Below, in pieces: positions 1 through 9,030 of a stretch of 64,000 bases of DNA. A program made the translations under genes and the position numbers. The stretch comes from Ahniella affigens (GTDB taxonomy: Bacteria; Pseudomonadota; Gammaproteobacteria; Xanthomonadales; Ahniellaceae): positions 2,480,001-2,544,000 of the forward strand of contig NZ_CP027860.1 of assembly GCF_003015185.1 (NCBI RefSeq), given 5' to 3'. Position 1 is the stretch's first letter; the number at the start of each line of letters is the position of its first letter. The notes under the pieces are model-generated. The model was not told the origin of the DNA, ran no database searches, and was given only the letters and a program-made list of their open reading frames with translations.

Positions 1-100
1 CTCGGTGCCGACAACGCCAATTGTCACCATTCGGCGCCTTCAAAAGGCCTGATGGCGTACGCGGTGGGCAGGCTCGCCGCCCCGAATAACGGGAGGCATC

Positions 101-1528
101 ATGGCTAAGCGACAACATGCAGGCGTTCCGAGGATCGTTTGGCGGCACGCCCCCTCGGAAAAGCTGGCCGCATACTCCAGGACGAGCGCGCGCAAGATCG
201 TCGAGACCGAGATGGGCCCCGCACAGGCCCGGATGGTTGCGGCCTTGTTCAAGACCGGGGTGCCGCAGACTGAAGGGGCATCGACACCACGAGAAGACGC
301 GATCGGTCTGTTGAAGGTCGCCGCGGAGGTAGAACACGCCTTGATGGTCCAGTATCTTTACGCGGCGCAATCCGCCCATGCTGAAGTCGCGGACATCATC
401 AAGCAAGTGGCCATTCAAGAAATGGGTCACTTGATCACCGTACAGAACCTGCTCCTTGCCCTGACGGGCATCTCGGACGAAGGCCTGCCCGCGTCGCTTC
501 ATCTTGGGCGAGATGGAATCCGGGTCTCCAGTGAGCAGAACCCCATGCCGCTCGTACTTGAGCCACTCTCAAGAGAATCCCTTGCGAAATACGTTGTTGT
601 CGAAAGGCCGTTCGAGATTGCTGATCCAACGCTTGCAGCACGCATCGAAAAGCTCGAGGCCCTGCTTGCCAGCAACAGCTTGTCACCAAACCCAGTATTC
701 GAGATCTATGCAGCCATTCGCTGGATCTTCCAAACCGATGACCAAGCTGATCTCGCTGGACTAGATCTCGGCTCCATGCCGTTCGTTGCTGGCTGGCACT
801 TGAAAGACGACGATTTCATCCCCCGAGCCATTAGTCTCGATTACGCGAGTCAAGCAGCCGATTGGGGGTCAAAACCCGGGCTGATTGTGATGCCTGCTTC
901 AACGCGCGAAGAAGCTCTTGCGGCCATCGATGCAATCACTGCGCAAGGAGAAGGCTTGCCCGGCGCCACTGAATCGCACTTTGCCAGCTTCATTTCTGTT
1001 CTCGATCAATTTGAGACCGGGACCATACCGGCGCGCGCACTGGCGCGAACGCCATTTGTGCCGTCACAACCAGATCCAGAAGACCAAACACCGACGCCGA
1101 TCACGAATCCATACAGCGCACTCTGGGCTGAGCTCTTCAACTGCCTCTACGAGCTCATGCTGATCGACATCAGCTGGGCGATCTCGCTGAAGCGCAGCGA
1201 ACCATCACGAAGCGCGATGATTAAGATCGCAATCAATATGATGAGGCGGGTGCTTGGCCCGCTGGCTGACTACATGTCGGCTCGGCCTGTTGACAATGAT
1301 CCAAGCAACATCGCCGGCCCGACCTATGGTTTGTCCGACGAGACCCTGCCGACAACGACTGCCACATTCGCCGCGCGCTACACAAACCTTCGAAGCAGGC
1401 AGAGCCAGTGCATTGCAGCGATTCGTGCCCACCCCGAATTCGCTACAGACGTCACCGGCAAACAGCGACTGTCGCGGATTGAGCAACTTGATACCGAGCG
1501 CGCTCCCAACTTGCCAGAAGGAATCTGA
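101..1528 (+). CDS. VioB/RebD-like ferritin-fold protein (imine dimer synthase family)
   Basis: 475 aa. Residues about 65-140 match the ferritin-like domain found in VioB, RebD and StaD: an E-V-E-H stretch at residues 76-79 and a Q-E-M-G-H stretch with Glu107 and His110, both typical of diiron/haem-adjacent helices in this family. In violacein and rebeccamycin synthesis such proteins couple two amino-acid-derived imines. The rest of the protein is unassigned. A ribosome site GGGAGG lies at 91-96 just before the ATG. The gene ends 2 bp before the LodA-like oxidase, so it is first in a three-gene operon whose second product should make an imine. Function as an imine-handling partner is inference; it could instead be a structural or redox helper. 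No signal peptide is visible. Confidence 0.75.
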   Translation: MAKRQHAGVPRIVWRHAPSEKLAAYSRTSARKIVETEMGPAQARMVAALFKTGVPQTEGASTPREDAIGLLKVAAEVEHALMVQYLYAAQSAHAEVADIIKQVAIQEMGHLITVQNLLLALTGISDEGLPASLHLGRDGIRVSSEQNPMPLVLEPLSRESLAKYVVVERPFEIADPTLAARIEKLEALLASNSLSPNPVFEIYAAIRWIFQTDDQADLAGLDLGSMPFVAGWHLKDDDFIPRAISLDYASQAADWGSKPGLIVMPASTREEALAAIDAITAQGEGLPGATESHFASFISVLDQFETGTIPARALARTPFVPSQPDPEDQTPTPITNPYSALWAELFNCLYELMLIDISWAISLKRSEPSRSAMIKIAINMMRRVLGPLADYMSARPVDNDPSNIAGPTYGLSDETLPTTTATFAARYTNLRSRQSQCIAAIRAHPEFATDVTGKQRLSRIEQLDTERAPNLPEGI

Positions 1529-1530
1529 CC

Positions 1531-2940
1531 ATGCCCTATGCCATCTATCCACCCATCGGCTTTGCTCGCATCGGTAACAGCCCTGACTACTATCTGTCTC
1601 CCGAAGCACCTGGATCTCTTGGGATTCAAGTTCACCCGGACGGATCGGAGACCGAAGTACATGGGTTCAAGGACAACGCGCTTCGCATGAAACGGCGCGC
1701 GGTGCGGTTCCACCTCTTTGAAGTCGATTCCGCAGGTCTGCCAGTGCCGGCGAGTCTGCCAACAGGAACTGTCGTGCATTGGCGGATTTCTGTTGCAAAT
1801 CGAAAGGACTCGGTCCGACGGCCGCCAACCCCTCCGTCAGTGCCACGCAGCATCACAGATGACCCGATGCGACAAGACCGTGCCATGCGGGCATCAGCCG
1901 AACTGGCGGGCGCGCTCGCACCAAGGGCAAGCTTGATCGGCCACTACCAGTCCGAGCCAGTGCTGTTGGGTGAAGTGTTTACCGACGGACATCAACGGCT
2001 GATTGTTCTCGGCGGCCTTGGTCGAACGGCGACCCTCAAGAGTCCCCCGCCCCCTTTAGGAGGAAGCTTCTACACCAACCCGGATTGGTTTGACGACGTT
2101 TGCGACGGCTTGATCGAGGCCAGCATCGAGTTGCCCGGTCAGGCGCCACAGGCTGCGCTTTCTGCCTGGGTGGTTACGGCTCCTCCCGATTTTGCGCCCG
2201 GCACTTCAGGTGTGGTGACGCTCTACGATGTGATCCGACAAGTTGGCATTCAGAACGCTTTGCTCCCGGCCGTCGTTCGACCTTGGTTCGAAACCGATAT
2301 TCGGCCAATGATTGAGCGCGCCGCGAATCTACGCTGGGTCGACGCAACGGCAACTTGGTCACAGATCAGCACTGACTGGACGAGGCTTGCGAGTCCACTG
2401 CCATCGGAGTTCAATCTTCGGAAGGAAACTGCGGCACTCGTCCGTGAAGTGGAGGCCAACTTGAGATCATTCAGCCTCCGAGACTGGCAGAACTCAGCGC
2501 TGGACGCTTACGCTCAGGGGATATTCGAGAGTGGCGCGGAGCCGAATCGGGGATTCGCCGATGTGTTGACGCGCACGGCGCTGGACACAACCCTTGGCCA
2601 GGGATTCTTTCCTGGAATTGAGGCCGGCATCAATATGACGGAACGATCTCTCTACTCATTGCCGTTCGAGTACCGTCTATCGAGCACGGTCGTCCCCGGC
2701 GACCTCACTGCGCACATGGCTCAGCCCTGGCAGGCAGATTTTCTCAAGTGCGGCGAAGGTTGGTGGCCGGCACAGCGGCCAGCGGTCCTCAGACACGCAT
2801 CAGGCGCCAATGTGGATTGGTTGCGTCCGCCAATGTCGCATGTCGCGTTGGTTGACAATGCGATGAAATTGGGTGTCGCCACGCCTGATGGCAATGGCGC
2901 CTTTGTGGAACAAGGTCGTGACCCCGCGCTGGGTCCGTGA
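1531..2940 (+). CDS. Short LodA/GoxA-like CTQ-dependent amino-acid oxidase
   Basis: 469 aa, much shorter than LodA or GoxA (about 680-730 aa). It starts like the family (Y-P-P-I-G-F-A-R-I-G-N-S near the N-terminus) and carries the C-terminal signature M-A-Q-P-W-Q-A-D-F-L-K-C followed by G-E-G-W-W-P-A-Q-R-P. Cys407 and Trp411 or Trp412 are the candidate pair for the cysteine tryptophylquinone cofactor; in LodA the cross-linked Cys and Trp are much further apart in sequence. Known members oxidise amino acids (lysine epsilon or glycine alpha) with release of hydrogen peroxide and ammonia, and need a LodB flavoprotein for maturation. The next gene supplies that partner. The substrate cannot be read from sequence. 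Sits 2 bp after the ferritin-like gene. Confidence 0.82.
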   Translation: MPYAIYPPIGFARIGNSPDYYLSPEAPGSLGIQVHPDGSETEVHGFKDNALRMKRRAVRFHLFEVDSAGLPVPASLPTGTVVHWRISVANRKDSVRRPPTPPSVPRSITDDPMRQDRAMRASAELAGALAPRASLIGHYQSEPVLLGEVFTDGHQRLIVLGGLGRTATLKSPPPPLGGSFYTNPDWFDDVCDGLIEASIELPGQAPQAALSAWVVTAPPDFAPGTSGVVTLYDVIRQVGIQNALLPAVVRPWFETDIRPMIERAANLRWVDATATWSQISTDWTRLASPLPSEFNLRKETAALVREVEANLRSFSLRDWQNSALDAYAQGIFESGAEPNRGFADVLTRTALDTTLGQGFFPGIEAGINMTERSLYSLPFEYRLSSTVVPGDLTAHMAQPWQADFLKCGEGWWPAQRPAVLRHASGANVDWLRPPMSHVALVDNAMKLGVATPDGNGAFVEQGRDPALGP

Positions 2941-3968
2941 GCGAATCGCGCTTTGACATTGAAATCGAGGGAAGCGGTGTCGCTGCCAGTGTCGCCGCAG
3001 CACTGCTGTCGCGCGCAGGCCTGAAGGTCGTTCAACACGTCGAGGCACAGCGCCCCTACTCAGCGCCTGCCGAGATTCTCGGCCCGCGCGCGCGAATGCT
3101 GTTGCAAGAACTTGGAATTCGAGAGCCCGCCTCATCCGCCACGTATTGCGATGGCGTGATGAGTGCCTGGTGCGGCGCACCGATCGATTGGTATGACTAT
3201 CGACTGCTCTTTGCAATACCAGGCCTCGCGGTCGATCGGCGCGCATGGCATGCCCACCTCCAGCGGACTGCATCAGACGCCGGGGCGACCCTGATCCATT
3301 CGGATCGACGCGGCGCGGCCCGCTATCACAGAGGCAAAATCCGACTTGTCGCAAGCGGACGCAGCGCCATCGCAAACCGAGGCGAATCAGACCGACTGAT
3401 CGCACTATTCATGCCGTGCGCTGGCATCGGAAGCGCGCGACTCCTCGTCGAATCGGTGTCTGATGGCTGGCTCTACATCCCACCGCCCGTGGCGGGCGAA
3501 CAATTTGTTGTTTGCGTGACCCGCCCAACGCTCGTGCCACGCGGATTGGACGCGCGGAAGGAATGGCTTCTCGATCTCATTGGCGGCACGCAACTCATAA
3601 GCGAAGCCGTTGGGTGCATCGACTTCTCGCGCCTTCGAGGTGTAGATGCGCGCGTCGGGTGGTCGGCCATGAACAATGACACGAATGAGGTTCTCATGGG
3701 GGACGCGGCAGCTTCTCACGATCCATTGTCGGGGACTGGCATCATGCGAGCCATCGAGGGTGCGTCCTTGATTGCACGGAGCATTGTTGCCAGGGGCTCC
3801 CCAGGGCCCGAGTATTTCGATTGGCTACACACCGTTCATGCGACGGATCGTGCGTTGCGCATACAGTTCTATGCACAAGCAGCGCGACATTTCAGTCAGT
3901 CGACGTTTTGGGGCCAGCAAGGCCTCGTGGACATCCACGGGCTTCGTGGACACCCACTACCCCCCTGA
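2937..3968 (+). CDS. LodB-like FAD-dependent maturation oxidoreductase
   Basis: 343 aa. The GTG start at 2937 overlaps the stop of the LodA-like gene (GTGA), which points to translational coupling. The N-terminus has a Rossmann-type G-S-G-V-A-A-S motif, and residues about 255-275 carry the second FAD motif G-D-A-A-x4-P-L-S-G-T-G typical of flavoprotein monooxygenases and halogenases. LodB in Marinomonas belongs to this class and is required to form the quinone cofactor in LodA; the same job is inferred here. The last dozen codons run into a dispersed repeat (3926-4032), so the C-terminus may have been extended by it. No signal peptide, consistent with cytoplasmic maturation. Confidence 0.75.
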   Translation: MSESRFDIEIEGSGVAASVAAALLSRAGLKVVQHVEAQRPYSAPAEILGPRARMLLQELGIREPASSATYCDGVMSAWCGAPIDWYDYRLLFAIPGLAVDRRAWHAHLQRTASDAGATLIHSDRRGAARYHRGKIRLVASGRSAIANRGESDRLIALFMPCAGIGSARLLVESVSDGWLYIPPPVAGEQFVVCVTRPTLVPRGLDARKEWLLDLIGGTQLISEAVGCIDFSRLRGVDARVGWSAMNNDTNEVLMGDAAASHDPLSGTGIMRAIEGASLIARSIVARGSPGPEYFDWLHTVHATDRALRIQFYAQAARHFSQSTFWGQQGLVDIHGLRGHPLPP

Positions 3969-4032
3969 ATTCCCCGCCACGACAGTGTCTTATGCCGCCC
4001 TCGCCCACCAGAACCTCGCGAACCAAGAGTCT
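3926..4032. repeat. Dispersed repeat family 2, copy 1
   Basis: About 105 bp sharing the order GTGGACATCCA, then CCACGACAG(T/C)GTCTT, then CTCGCCCACCA and CGAACCAAGAGT with copies at 6441-6500 (partial) and 8903-9015, and a weak one at 19495-19565. Overlaps the 3' end of the LodB-like gene. Confidence 0.5.
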
Positions 4033-4120
4033 TCTGACCCGATTTTCAGAAATCGTCCAATATGTCGGCATTGTTCACTAGGAAAGTGACGCAAACAAAC
4101 CGCCAGGGAAGGCGATCATC

Positions 4121-4639
4121 ATGCCGCGAGCTCGCGAACGAACCGTTCCACGCAACTGCACGGGCTATGATCACTGCGTCAGTCGCTGCGTGCGGCGCGC
4201 TTGGCTCTGTGGCTACGACAACGTTCGGCGGAAGAACTTTGACTACCGGCGAGAATAGGTTGAGGATCGGTTGCGGGAACTGGCCGAGGCTTACTCGGTG
4301 TCGATCTCCGCACATGCGGTGATGAGTCATCATCTGGATGTCGTGTTGAAGGTCGACGCACAGGCAGCAGAGGGATGGTCCGACGAAGAAGTCGCGCGTC
4401 GCTGGGGCTTGGTGTTTCCGGGTTCGGATGAGCCTGAAGCTATGGCGATCCGCATTGCGAACACCGCATCCATGCCAGAGCAACCAACGCTGTATCAGGA
4501 GCGGGAATTTTGGGTGTTTTTCAGCAAGGCTTGCTGGGCCCCGTATCCGCTTCGGTGTGTGTGCGTTGGGTCCTCACGTTGCCACGACTTCGCCAACAAA
4601 CCTATTCAAAACCATCCTTCAGCAGCGCATCAATACTGA
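4121..4639 (+). pseudogene. IS200/REP-associated-type transposase remnant
   Basis: From the ATG at 4121 the frame reads like the Y1-type 'transposase' proteins common in this group (Y-D-H-C-V-S-R-C-V-R-R-A near residues 17-28; H-A-V-M-S-H-H-L-D-V-V-L near residues 62-73, the usual S-N-H-x-H metal site altered to S-H-H-L-D). It is broken by an in-frame TAG at 4256-4258 where the family has a Trp codon (TGG). Recognisable similarity fades after about position 4430 although the frame stays open to 4639. Both the stop and the changed HxH motif argue that it is dead. It has no flanking repeats that I can identify. Confidence 0.7.
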
Positions 4640-6257
4640 ACCGCACAACGTTGCTGCCGGTATTTTCAATTGGCGCCCCTTGCAGTCCCTGAGCTTGAAT
4701 CATGGCAATGTTGGTGCCGATCAACGCTGCCGGGCCCAAGACGGTCGCGCGATATCGGATTGCGGTCGATGCGGTAGGTGCTAGCTGACCACCGGATGCG
4801 GCGCTGGCACCGACGCCAAGTCGAAATACGATGGTTTGCGTGCCGGTGTCGAACTCTGCCTGGTCGTCACCACTGATATCGGTGAGGTTTCCGGTGTTCG
4901 CGCCACTGACGATTGCAAGCGAACCTGGCACATACTGCAACGTCGGTTCCAAGGCACTCGTCAGCAGGGTTCCCACCGCTGTGTCATTGCCCACATTGTC
5001 GGCGCTGACCGTAAATTCCAACGTGTCGCCCACGTTGCTTCCGAGCAATGGCCGTCCCGACAGATTGACGGCTGAGTTTACCAATGACGCCGAAAAGTCA
5101 GGTGCTGCCGTAGCAATAGACGTCACCACCGTGGCCAGTGCGAATACGTCACCAACAGACGATGCCGCAAAGGTTGCCGAAGTCTGCCCCGGCGCGATCA
5201 TGGCCGAGATGTCGGCAACGCCGATATCCAAACCGGAGAAGCTGCCAGCGCCGCCGGTCAGCAACGGCAGATCGCCGGCTACTGACGTACTAGCACCGAA
5301 ATTGTTCCGCGAGCTATTGAAGAAGTTGTCGGCAGGTCGAGCAGGGTTGCTCACCACCAAACCATTGACCTGAAAGGAATCGCCCGTCGATCCGCTATCG
5401 CCGTCCGCGGCGACCACGCCAACGCTCGCGATGACATTGGCCGGCGCCAAGAAACCGCTGACAACCGCGGATGCGGGGACATTGGTAAGCACGAAATCGA
5501 GCCCATCAAACACACTGATCTGCGCGAGCGGCATGGCCGCCTGTCGATAAATGACAGCGAGCCACCAACCGGCATACACCGTGCTGTCATTGAGGTTTAG
5601 CAAACTAACCACATCGACGTCCGCGAGTCGCAAGCTGCCAGCGCCATACTGAGTCATGAGCGCGGTGACGTCTGCGCTGGCGAGAAAAAAAGTGGCACCC
5701 AGAGTTTGCGTTTGCGACGAATCGGCAGAGACGCTCTGAGTCAACACACCGGGACGTTCCAGCGTCACCGTGGTATCAGCTGTGCCACTCGGGCTACGCG
5801 ATGACCAGTAGAGACGCGCCGAAACAATCTCCGCGCCGACCGGGAGGCTCAGCATCGCCGTGGATCGCGCCGTGCTTGCAGTAATCGAGGTATCCCCTTG
5901 CACCTGACCGTCACTCGGCGAATCCGACCGCCAGAACACATCGGGCGCGGAATCGGTGACGTTTGTGCCGCAAGCGCCAACGGGTGTTATGGGCGCTGGC
6001 ACGGCAGCGCCGCAGTCCTGCGCGAGCGTATTGCCGACGATGACAAAACCACCGCGTAAGATCCGCTGCTCGCGGAGCGCCGGCGCTGCGACGACATCAC
6101 ACACCATCCAAAGCAGCCCAAGCAACACTAGTGCCCGACAACCAAGAACAAACCACGGTCCGCGAAGCCTAAGTCTCGTTGGGTGCCGCAGCCGCCGAAC
6201 CTCAAGGCGAAGTGCCTTAGCGGGTGCGGTGGGGCAAGCACCAATGGTTTGAGTCAT
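4602..6257 (-). CDS. Secreted DUF11-type surface protein with GFE C-terminal tail
   Basis: 551 aa. Residues about 38-58 are a hydrophobic export segment preceded by an Arg-rich stretch, with likely cleavage near V-V-A-A-P. The body is a Thr/Ser/Gly-rich beta-sandwich protein with a DUF11-like repeat near residues 400-530. It ends L-L-K-D-G-F-E, the tail shared by several secreted proteins in this window. A good ribosome site (GAGGTGA) precedes the ATG. The 3' end overlaps the open tail of the dead transposase on the other strand. No enzymatic motif was seen; a cell-surface or extracellular matrix role is likely but unproven. Confidence 0.75.
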   Translation of the reverse strand: MTQTIGACPTAPAKALRLEVRRLRHPTRLRLRGPWFVLGCRALVLLGLLWMVCDVVAAPALREQRILRGGFVIVGNTLAQDCGAAVPAPITPVGACGTNVTDSAPDVFWRSDSPSDGQVQGDTSITASTARSTAMLSLPVGAEIVSARLYWSSRSPSGTADTTVTLERPGVLTQSVSADSSQTQTLGATFFLASADVTALMTQYGAGSLRLADVDVVSLLNLNDSTVYAGWWLAVIYRQAAMPLAQISVFDGLDFVLTNVPASAVVSGFLAPANVIASVGVVAADGDSGSTGDSFQVNGLVVSNPARPADNFFNSSRNNFGASTSVAGDLPLLTGGAGSFSGLDIGVADISAMIAPGQTSATFAASSVGDVFALATVVTSIATAAPDFSASLVNSAVNLSGRPLLGSNVGDTLEFTVSADNVGNDTAVGTLLTSALEPTLQYVPGSLAIVSGANTGNLTDISGDDQAEFDTGTQTIVFRLGVGASAASGGQLAPTASTAIRYRATVLGPAALIGTNIAMIQAQGLQGAPIENTGSNVVRFSIDALLKDGFE

Positions 6258-7111
6258 GGGTCACCTCGCTAGGGATGTAGATACTCAAGGCAACTCAGTC
6301 TGACGCGGGTAACTGGGGATGTACCGCCTGGGATCGTAGCAATCCCGTGCCACAGATTCGAAGTCCCGATGCAATCTTCTACCAATTTCCAGCGCGACGA
6401 TCATCGCTCAATCCAAACGCCTGCATGGCGCAAGCCAGCACTGGACGCCCATAAATCTCCGGAATCCCGTGCCACGACAGCGTCTTGAGCCGGGCTGGGC
6501 GATCAAATCCGTGCGGGCGAAGCGTTCTCTGGCCCGATTGTTGAAGCAACACTCTCATCAAACACGCCGAAACCCATTGGTATTGATAACCAATAAATTG
6601 CGGTTGGTGACGATTCTGACCGCAAGTAACCCCCTCCCCGGGCCCTCCCCCGCGCTCGCGGGGGAGGGAACGCTCCCTCTCCCACGCGAGTGGGAGAGGG
6701 CTGGGGAGAGGGCTACTTGCCACACTGTGCCGTCGTGAAAATCGCGCATCGTCGCTGACAGTTTGATGCGCGAATCAGCGCACCAAAGGTGCGGCTGGAC
6801 TCCCACGCGAGTGGAAGCGGGCTGGGGAGAGGGCTACTTGCCACACTGTGCCGTCGTGAAAATTGCGCATCGTCGCTGATAGTGTGATGCGCGAATAAGC
6901 GCACCAAAGGGGCGGCCGGACTCCCACGGACATCCATGAATCCCCGTGATTCAAGTCGGTACGGCATACTGGCCCAAGCCGGGAATCTGAACTTCAGGAA
7001 TCCGGTACCGGACCTACCTGGAAGTACGCACTGCCAATGCCGATGAACGGATCGGTTGTCGGCACTGATGCGGCAATCATCCACAGGTAGTGGTGAATCG
7101 GGCGCAGACGA
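6258..7111. other. Gene-free stretch with repeats
   Basis: No convincing coding sequence. Holds a partial copy of repeat family 2 (about 6441-6500), a GC-rich inverted segment (CCCTCCCC / GGGGAGGG runs near 6612-6715) and a 121-bp tandem duplication (6679-6920). Confidence 0.6.
6679..6929. repeat. 121-bp tandem duplication
   Basis: Two near-identical 121-bp units start at 6679 and 6800 (each opening CTCCCACG and containing TGTGCCGTCGTGAAAAT and ATGCGCGAAT); a third unit begins at 6921 and breaks off after nine bases. Differences are scattered point changes, so the duplication is not brand new. Confidence 0.85.
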
Positions 7112-8119
7112 TCAGTCCCAGCGCACCAATTCCCGAAGCACCGTCGTCGCGTAAGCACCCGCTGGAAGCGAAAAACGTGCGATCAGGTCGGTGTTATTCC
7201 ATTCGCACGTGAAGTCGCGCGCCGGCAGGCGTAGGGACCGCCGTTCATGGTCGAGGCCGGCGGTGATGAGGCCGGCGCAAAGTTCGGAATGGGCGTCGAA
7301 GATGGCAGTTTCAAGCGCACACACCGCATTGGTCGTGCGGAGTTCACCGCGGCCGAACATCGGCCCGGTCGGATGGATGTCGCCGCGTACGATGCGTTCA
7401 TGCAGTTCGTCGCTCAACGGTTCGGGCCCGAAGATCGCATTGCGGCCGTCAAGTTGGAACACGTCGCCATCCAGCGCACGCTGCCAACTGCCATCGGCAA
7501 CCCGTGCAGCGAGCACGGCATTGAAGATTTCGGAACGCGCGGCGCTGAGCAGGATCGAGCGCTCAGCGCGTTCGACACGTTTGCCGGCGAACATTGCCAG
7601 GGCCTTGTCGACGTTGCCGCCACCGTGTCCGAAGCGTTGTTCGCCGAAGTAGTTGGGCACGCCGTGCGCGGCGATCGCAGCCATGCGCTGCGCCGCGAGC
7701 TCGCGGTCGCCACTGACATCACGCAGGCGGATCACGAAGGCATTGCCGCGCAATGCACCGCGCTGAATCTTGCGGGCATGCCGTTGCGCAGAAAGCACCG
7801 TCACACCTTCGATCGCACACTGCGTCCAATCGGTGTCCCGGCCCTTCTTCGCCAACACCGAGAAAAACTGGCGGGTAACAGCATGCCGGTCCTTCATACC
7901 GGCATAACCGACGTCGCGCTCGCTAACACCCGCGAAGCTTGCGAGTTGCTTCGCAACGAACACGGTATTCGCGCCACGCTTCTCGATATGCACGAGCCAG
8001 TGCTCGCCACTGCCGCTCGCCTCAAAGCCGAGCTGCTCGTCGACAAAAAAGTCCTCGGGCTCAACACGCAAGCGACCGCGCAGCGGCGCGCCGCCGTAGG
8101 CGAATGGCAACTCGCTCAT
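7112..8119 (-). CDS. truD: tRNA pseudouridine(13) synthase TruD
   Basis: 335 aa, the usual length. The TruD signature G-Y-A-G-M-K-D-R-H-A (residues 71-80) holds the catalytic Asp77, and N-Y-F-G-E-Q-R-F-G follows near residue 157. It isomerises U13 in tRNA-Glu. In many gammaproteobacteria truD sits between ispF and surE; here neither is present and the gene stands with a 53-aa upstream ORF whose stop overlaps its ATG (ATGA). The downstream side is a gene-free repeat region. Confidence 0.96.
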   Translation of the reverse strand: MSELPFAYGGAPLRGRLRVEPEDFFVDEQLGFEASGSGEHWLVHIEKRGANTVFVAKQLASFAGVSERDVGYAGMKDRHAVTRQFFSVLAKKGRDTDWTQCAIEGVTVLSAQRHARKIQRGALRGNAFVIRLRDVSGDRELAAQRMAAIAAHGVPNYFGEQRFGHGGGNVDKALAMFAGKRVERAERSILLSAARSEIFNAVLAARVADGSWQRALDGDVFQLDGRNAIFGPEPLSDELHERIVRGDIHPTGPMFGRGELRTTNAVCALETAIFDAHSELCAGLITAGLDHERRSLRLPARDFTCEWNNTDLIARFSLPAGAYATTVLRELVRWD

Positions 8120-8277
8120 CGGATGATCTCGTCGATTGGGACTAAGGTTTCCGTGGCCACACCCTCACGGTGACCGATGTAGCCAGGCTTTCCAGTGGTG
8201 GTGACCCTGACCGAGATACGATCGCCTTGGCGCAAGTCATTCGTTCCACGTTTGGGTCTTTGAGTTTTCAGATTCAT
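8116..8277 (-). CDS. Small protein translationally coupled to truD
   Basis: 53 aa, basic N-terminus (K-T-Q-R-P-K-R-G) followed by a compact stretch that looks like a small beta domain (R-I-S-V-R-V-T-T-T-G-K-P-G-Y-I). Its TGA overlaps the truD ATG by 4 bp, a strong sign of joint translation. No family recognised. The upstream ribosome site is weak, so the start is uncertain. Codon use is like its neighbours. It might be an RNA-binding partner or simply a leader that governs truD translation. Confidence 0.5.
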   Translation of the reverse strand: MNLKTQRPKRGTNDLRQGDRISVRVTTTGKPGYIGHREGVATETLVPIDEIIR

Positions 8278-8439
8278 GTGTGCTACCGGAGACTCCCGAA
8301 TGAAGCTACAGCGCTAGTTAAGAGAGGTGACGACCATATAGGACGCGCCGCTACAATGCACCGTCGACATCGATAGACGCCCCGTCTTAGTCAAGGAGTT
8401 TTGATCGGAGTATTCAAATCAAGCGTAGGATGGTCGCAG

Positions 8440-8754
8440 TCATTCTTTAAGCCTACGAAAAACATGTCCGCATTTTGAACAGGTCGCGCCATCTAGCTTT
8501 ATGCCGGCCCCACATGCCGTGCATCGCCAGGCCCAAATGGTAAGCGCCGCGATCGCGACAGAAATGAAGAATCCTGCCAATGCCAACCAGGGGCGGAAGC
8601 TCGGGCCGAGCCATGTTGCAGCGAGCAAGCACGCCGGGAACAGTAACGCCAGAGCGACGACGAATCGGAGCGACATATTTCTGCGTCTCCAGAACTCCTG
8701 ATCTTGCTGCGGACTTATCATAAAACGAGAACTCCCTATTCGCCCAAAACGCAT
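8440..8754 (-). CDS. Small membrane protein with C-terminal zinc ribbon
   Basis: 104 aa from the first ATG; an ATG at 8721 (93 aa) has a better-spaced GGGAG upstream and may be the true start. Two hydrophobic segments (about residues 28-47 and 53-74) are followed by C-T-A-C and C-S-K-C, a C-x2-C...C-x2-C zinc-ribbon facing the cytoplasm by the positive-inside rule. Function unknown. It stands alone: truD's partner lies downstream and a repeat-bearing gap upstream. Confidence 0.65.
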   Translation of the reverse strand: MRFGRIGSSRFMISPQQDQEFWRRRNMSLRFVVALALLFPACLLAATWLGPSFRPWLALAGFFISVAIAALTIWAWRCTACGAGIKLDGATCSKCGHVFRRLKE

Positions 8755-8902
8755 TTCCGGAAAGGCGGCCTACCCGATATGTATCGACTGCCGGAAGTCT
8801 GCAATGTGATCTTGCCTCAACCGAACGCTCACTGCAGCTGCTCGCCCCCCCAATCATGCCAGGAGCCTCGGACTCCGGCTTGTGCCGAATCGGGGAGAGC
8901 CC

Positions 8903-9015
8903 AGTGGACATCCATAAAAACCGCGCGTCGACATCTATCAAAAGTACCCAGAACCCCTGCCACGACGCCCTCTTGAGCCACCCTCGCCCACCAAAACGGC
9001 ACGAACCAAGAGTTC
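8903..9015. repeat. Dispersed repeat family 2, copy 3
   Basis: Contains GTGGACATCCAT, CCACGACG(C)CCTCTTGAGCC, CTCGCCCACCA and CGAACCAAGAGTTC in the same order as copy 1 at 3926-4032. Lies just beyond the 3' end of the HEMTH protein gene. Confidence 0.5.
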
Positions 9016-9030
9016 ACTGCAAACTTCACT

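Noticed and set aside
4602-6257. Membership of the 551-aa secreted protein in the LodA operon's pathway
   Set aside because: Opposite strand, separated by a dead transposase, and the protein belongs to the GFE-tail group.
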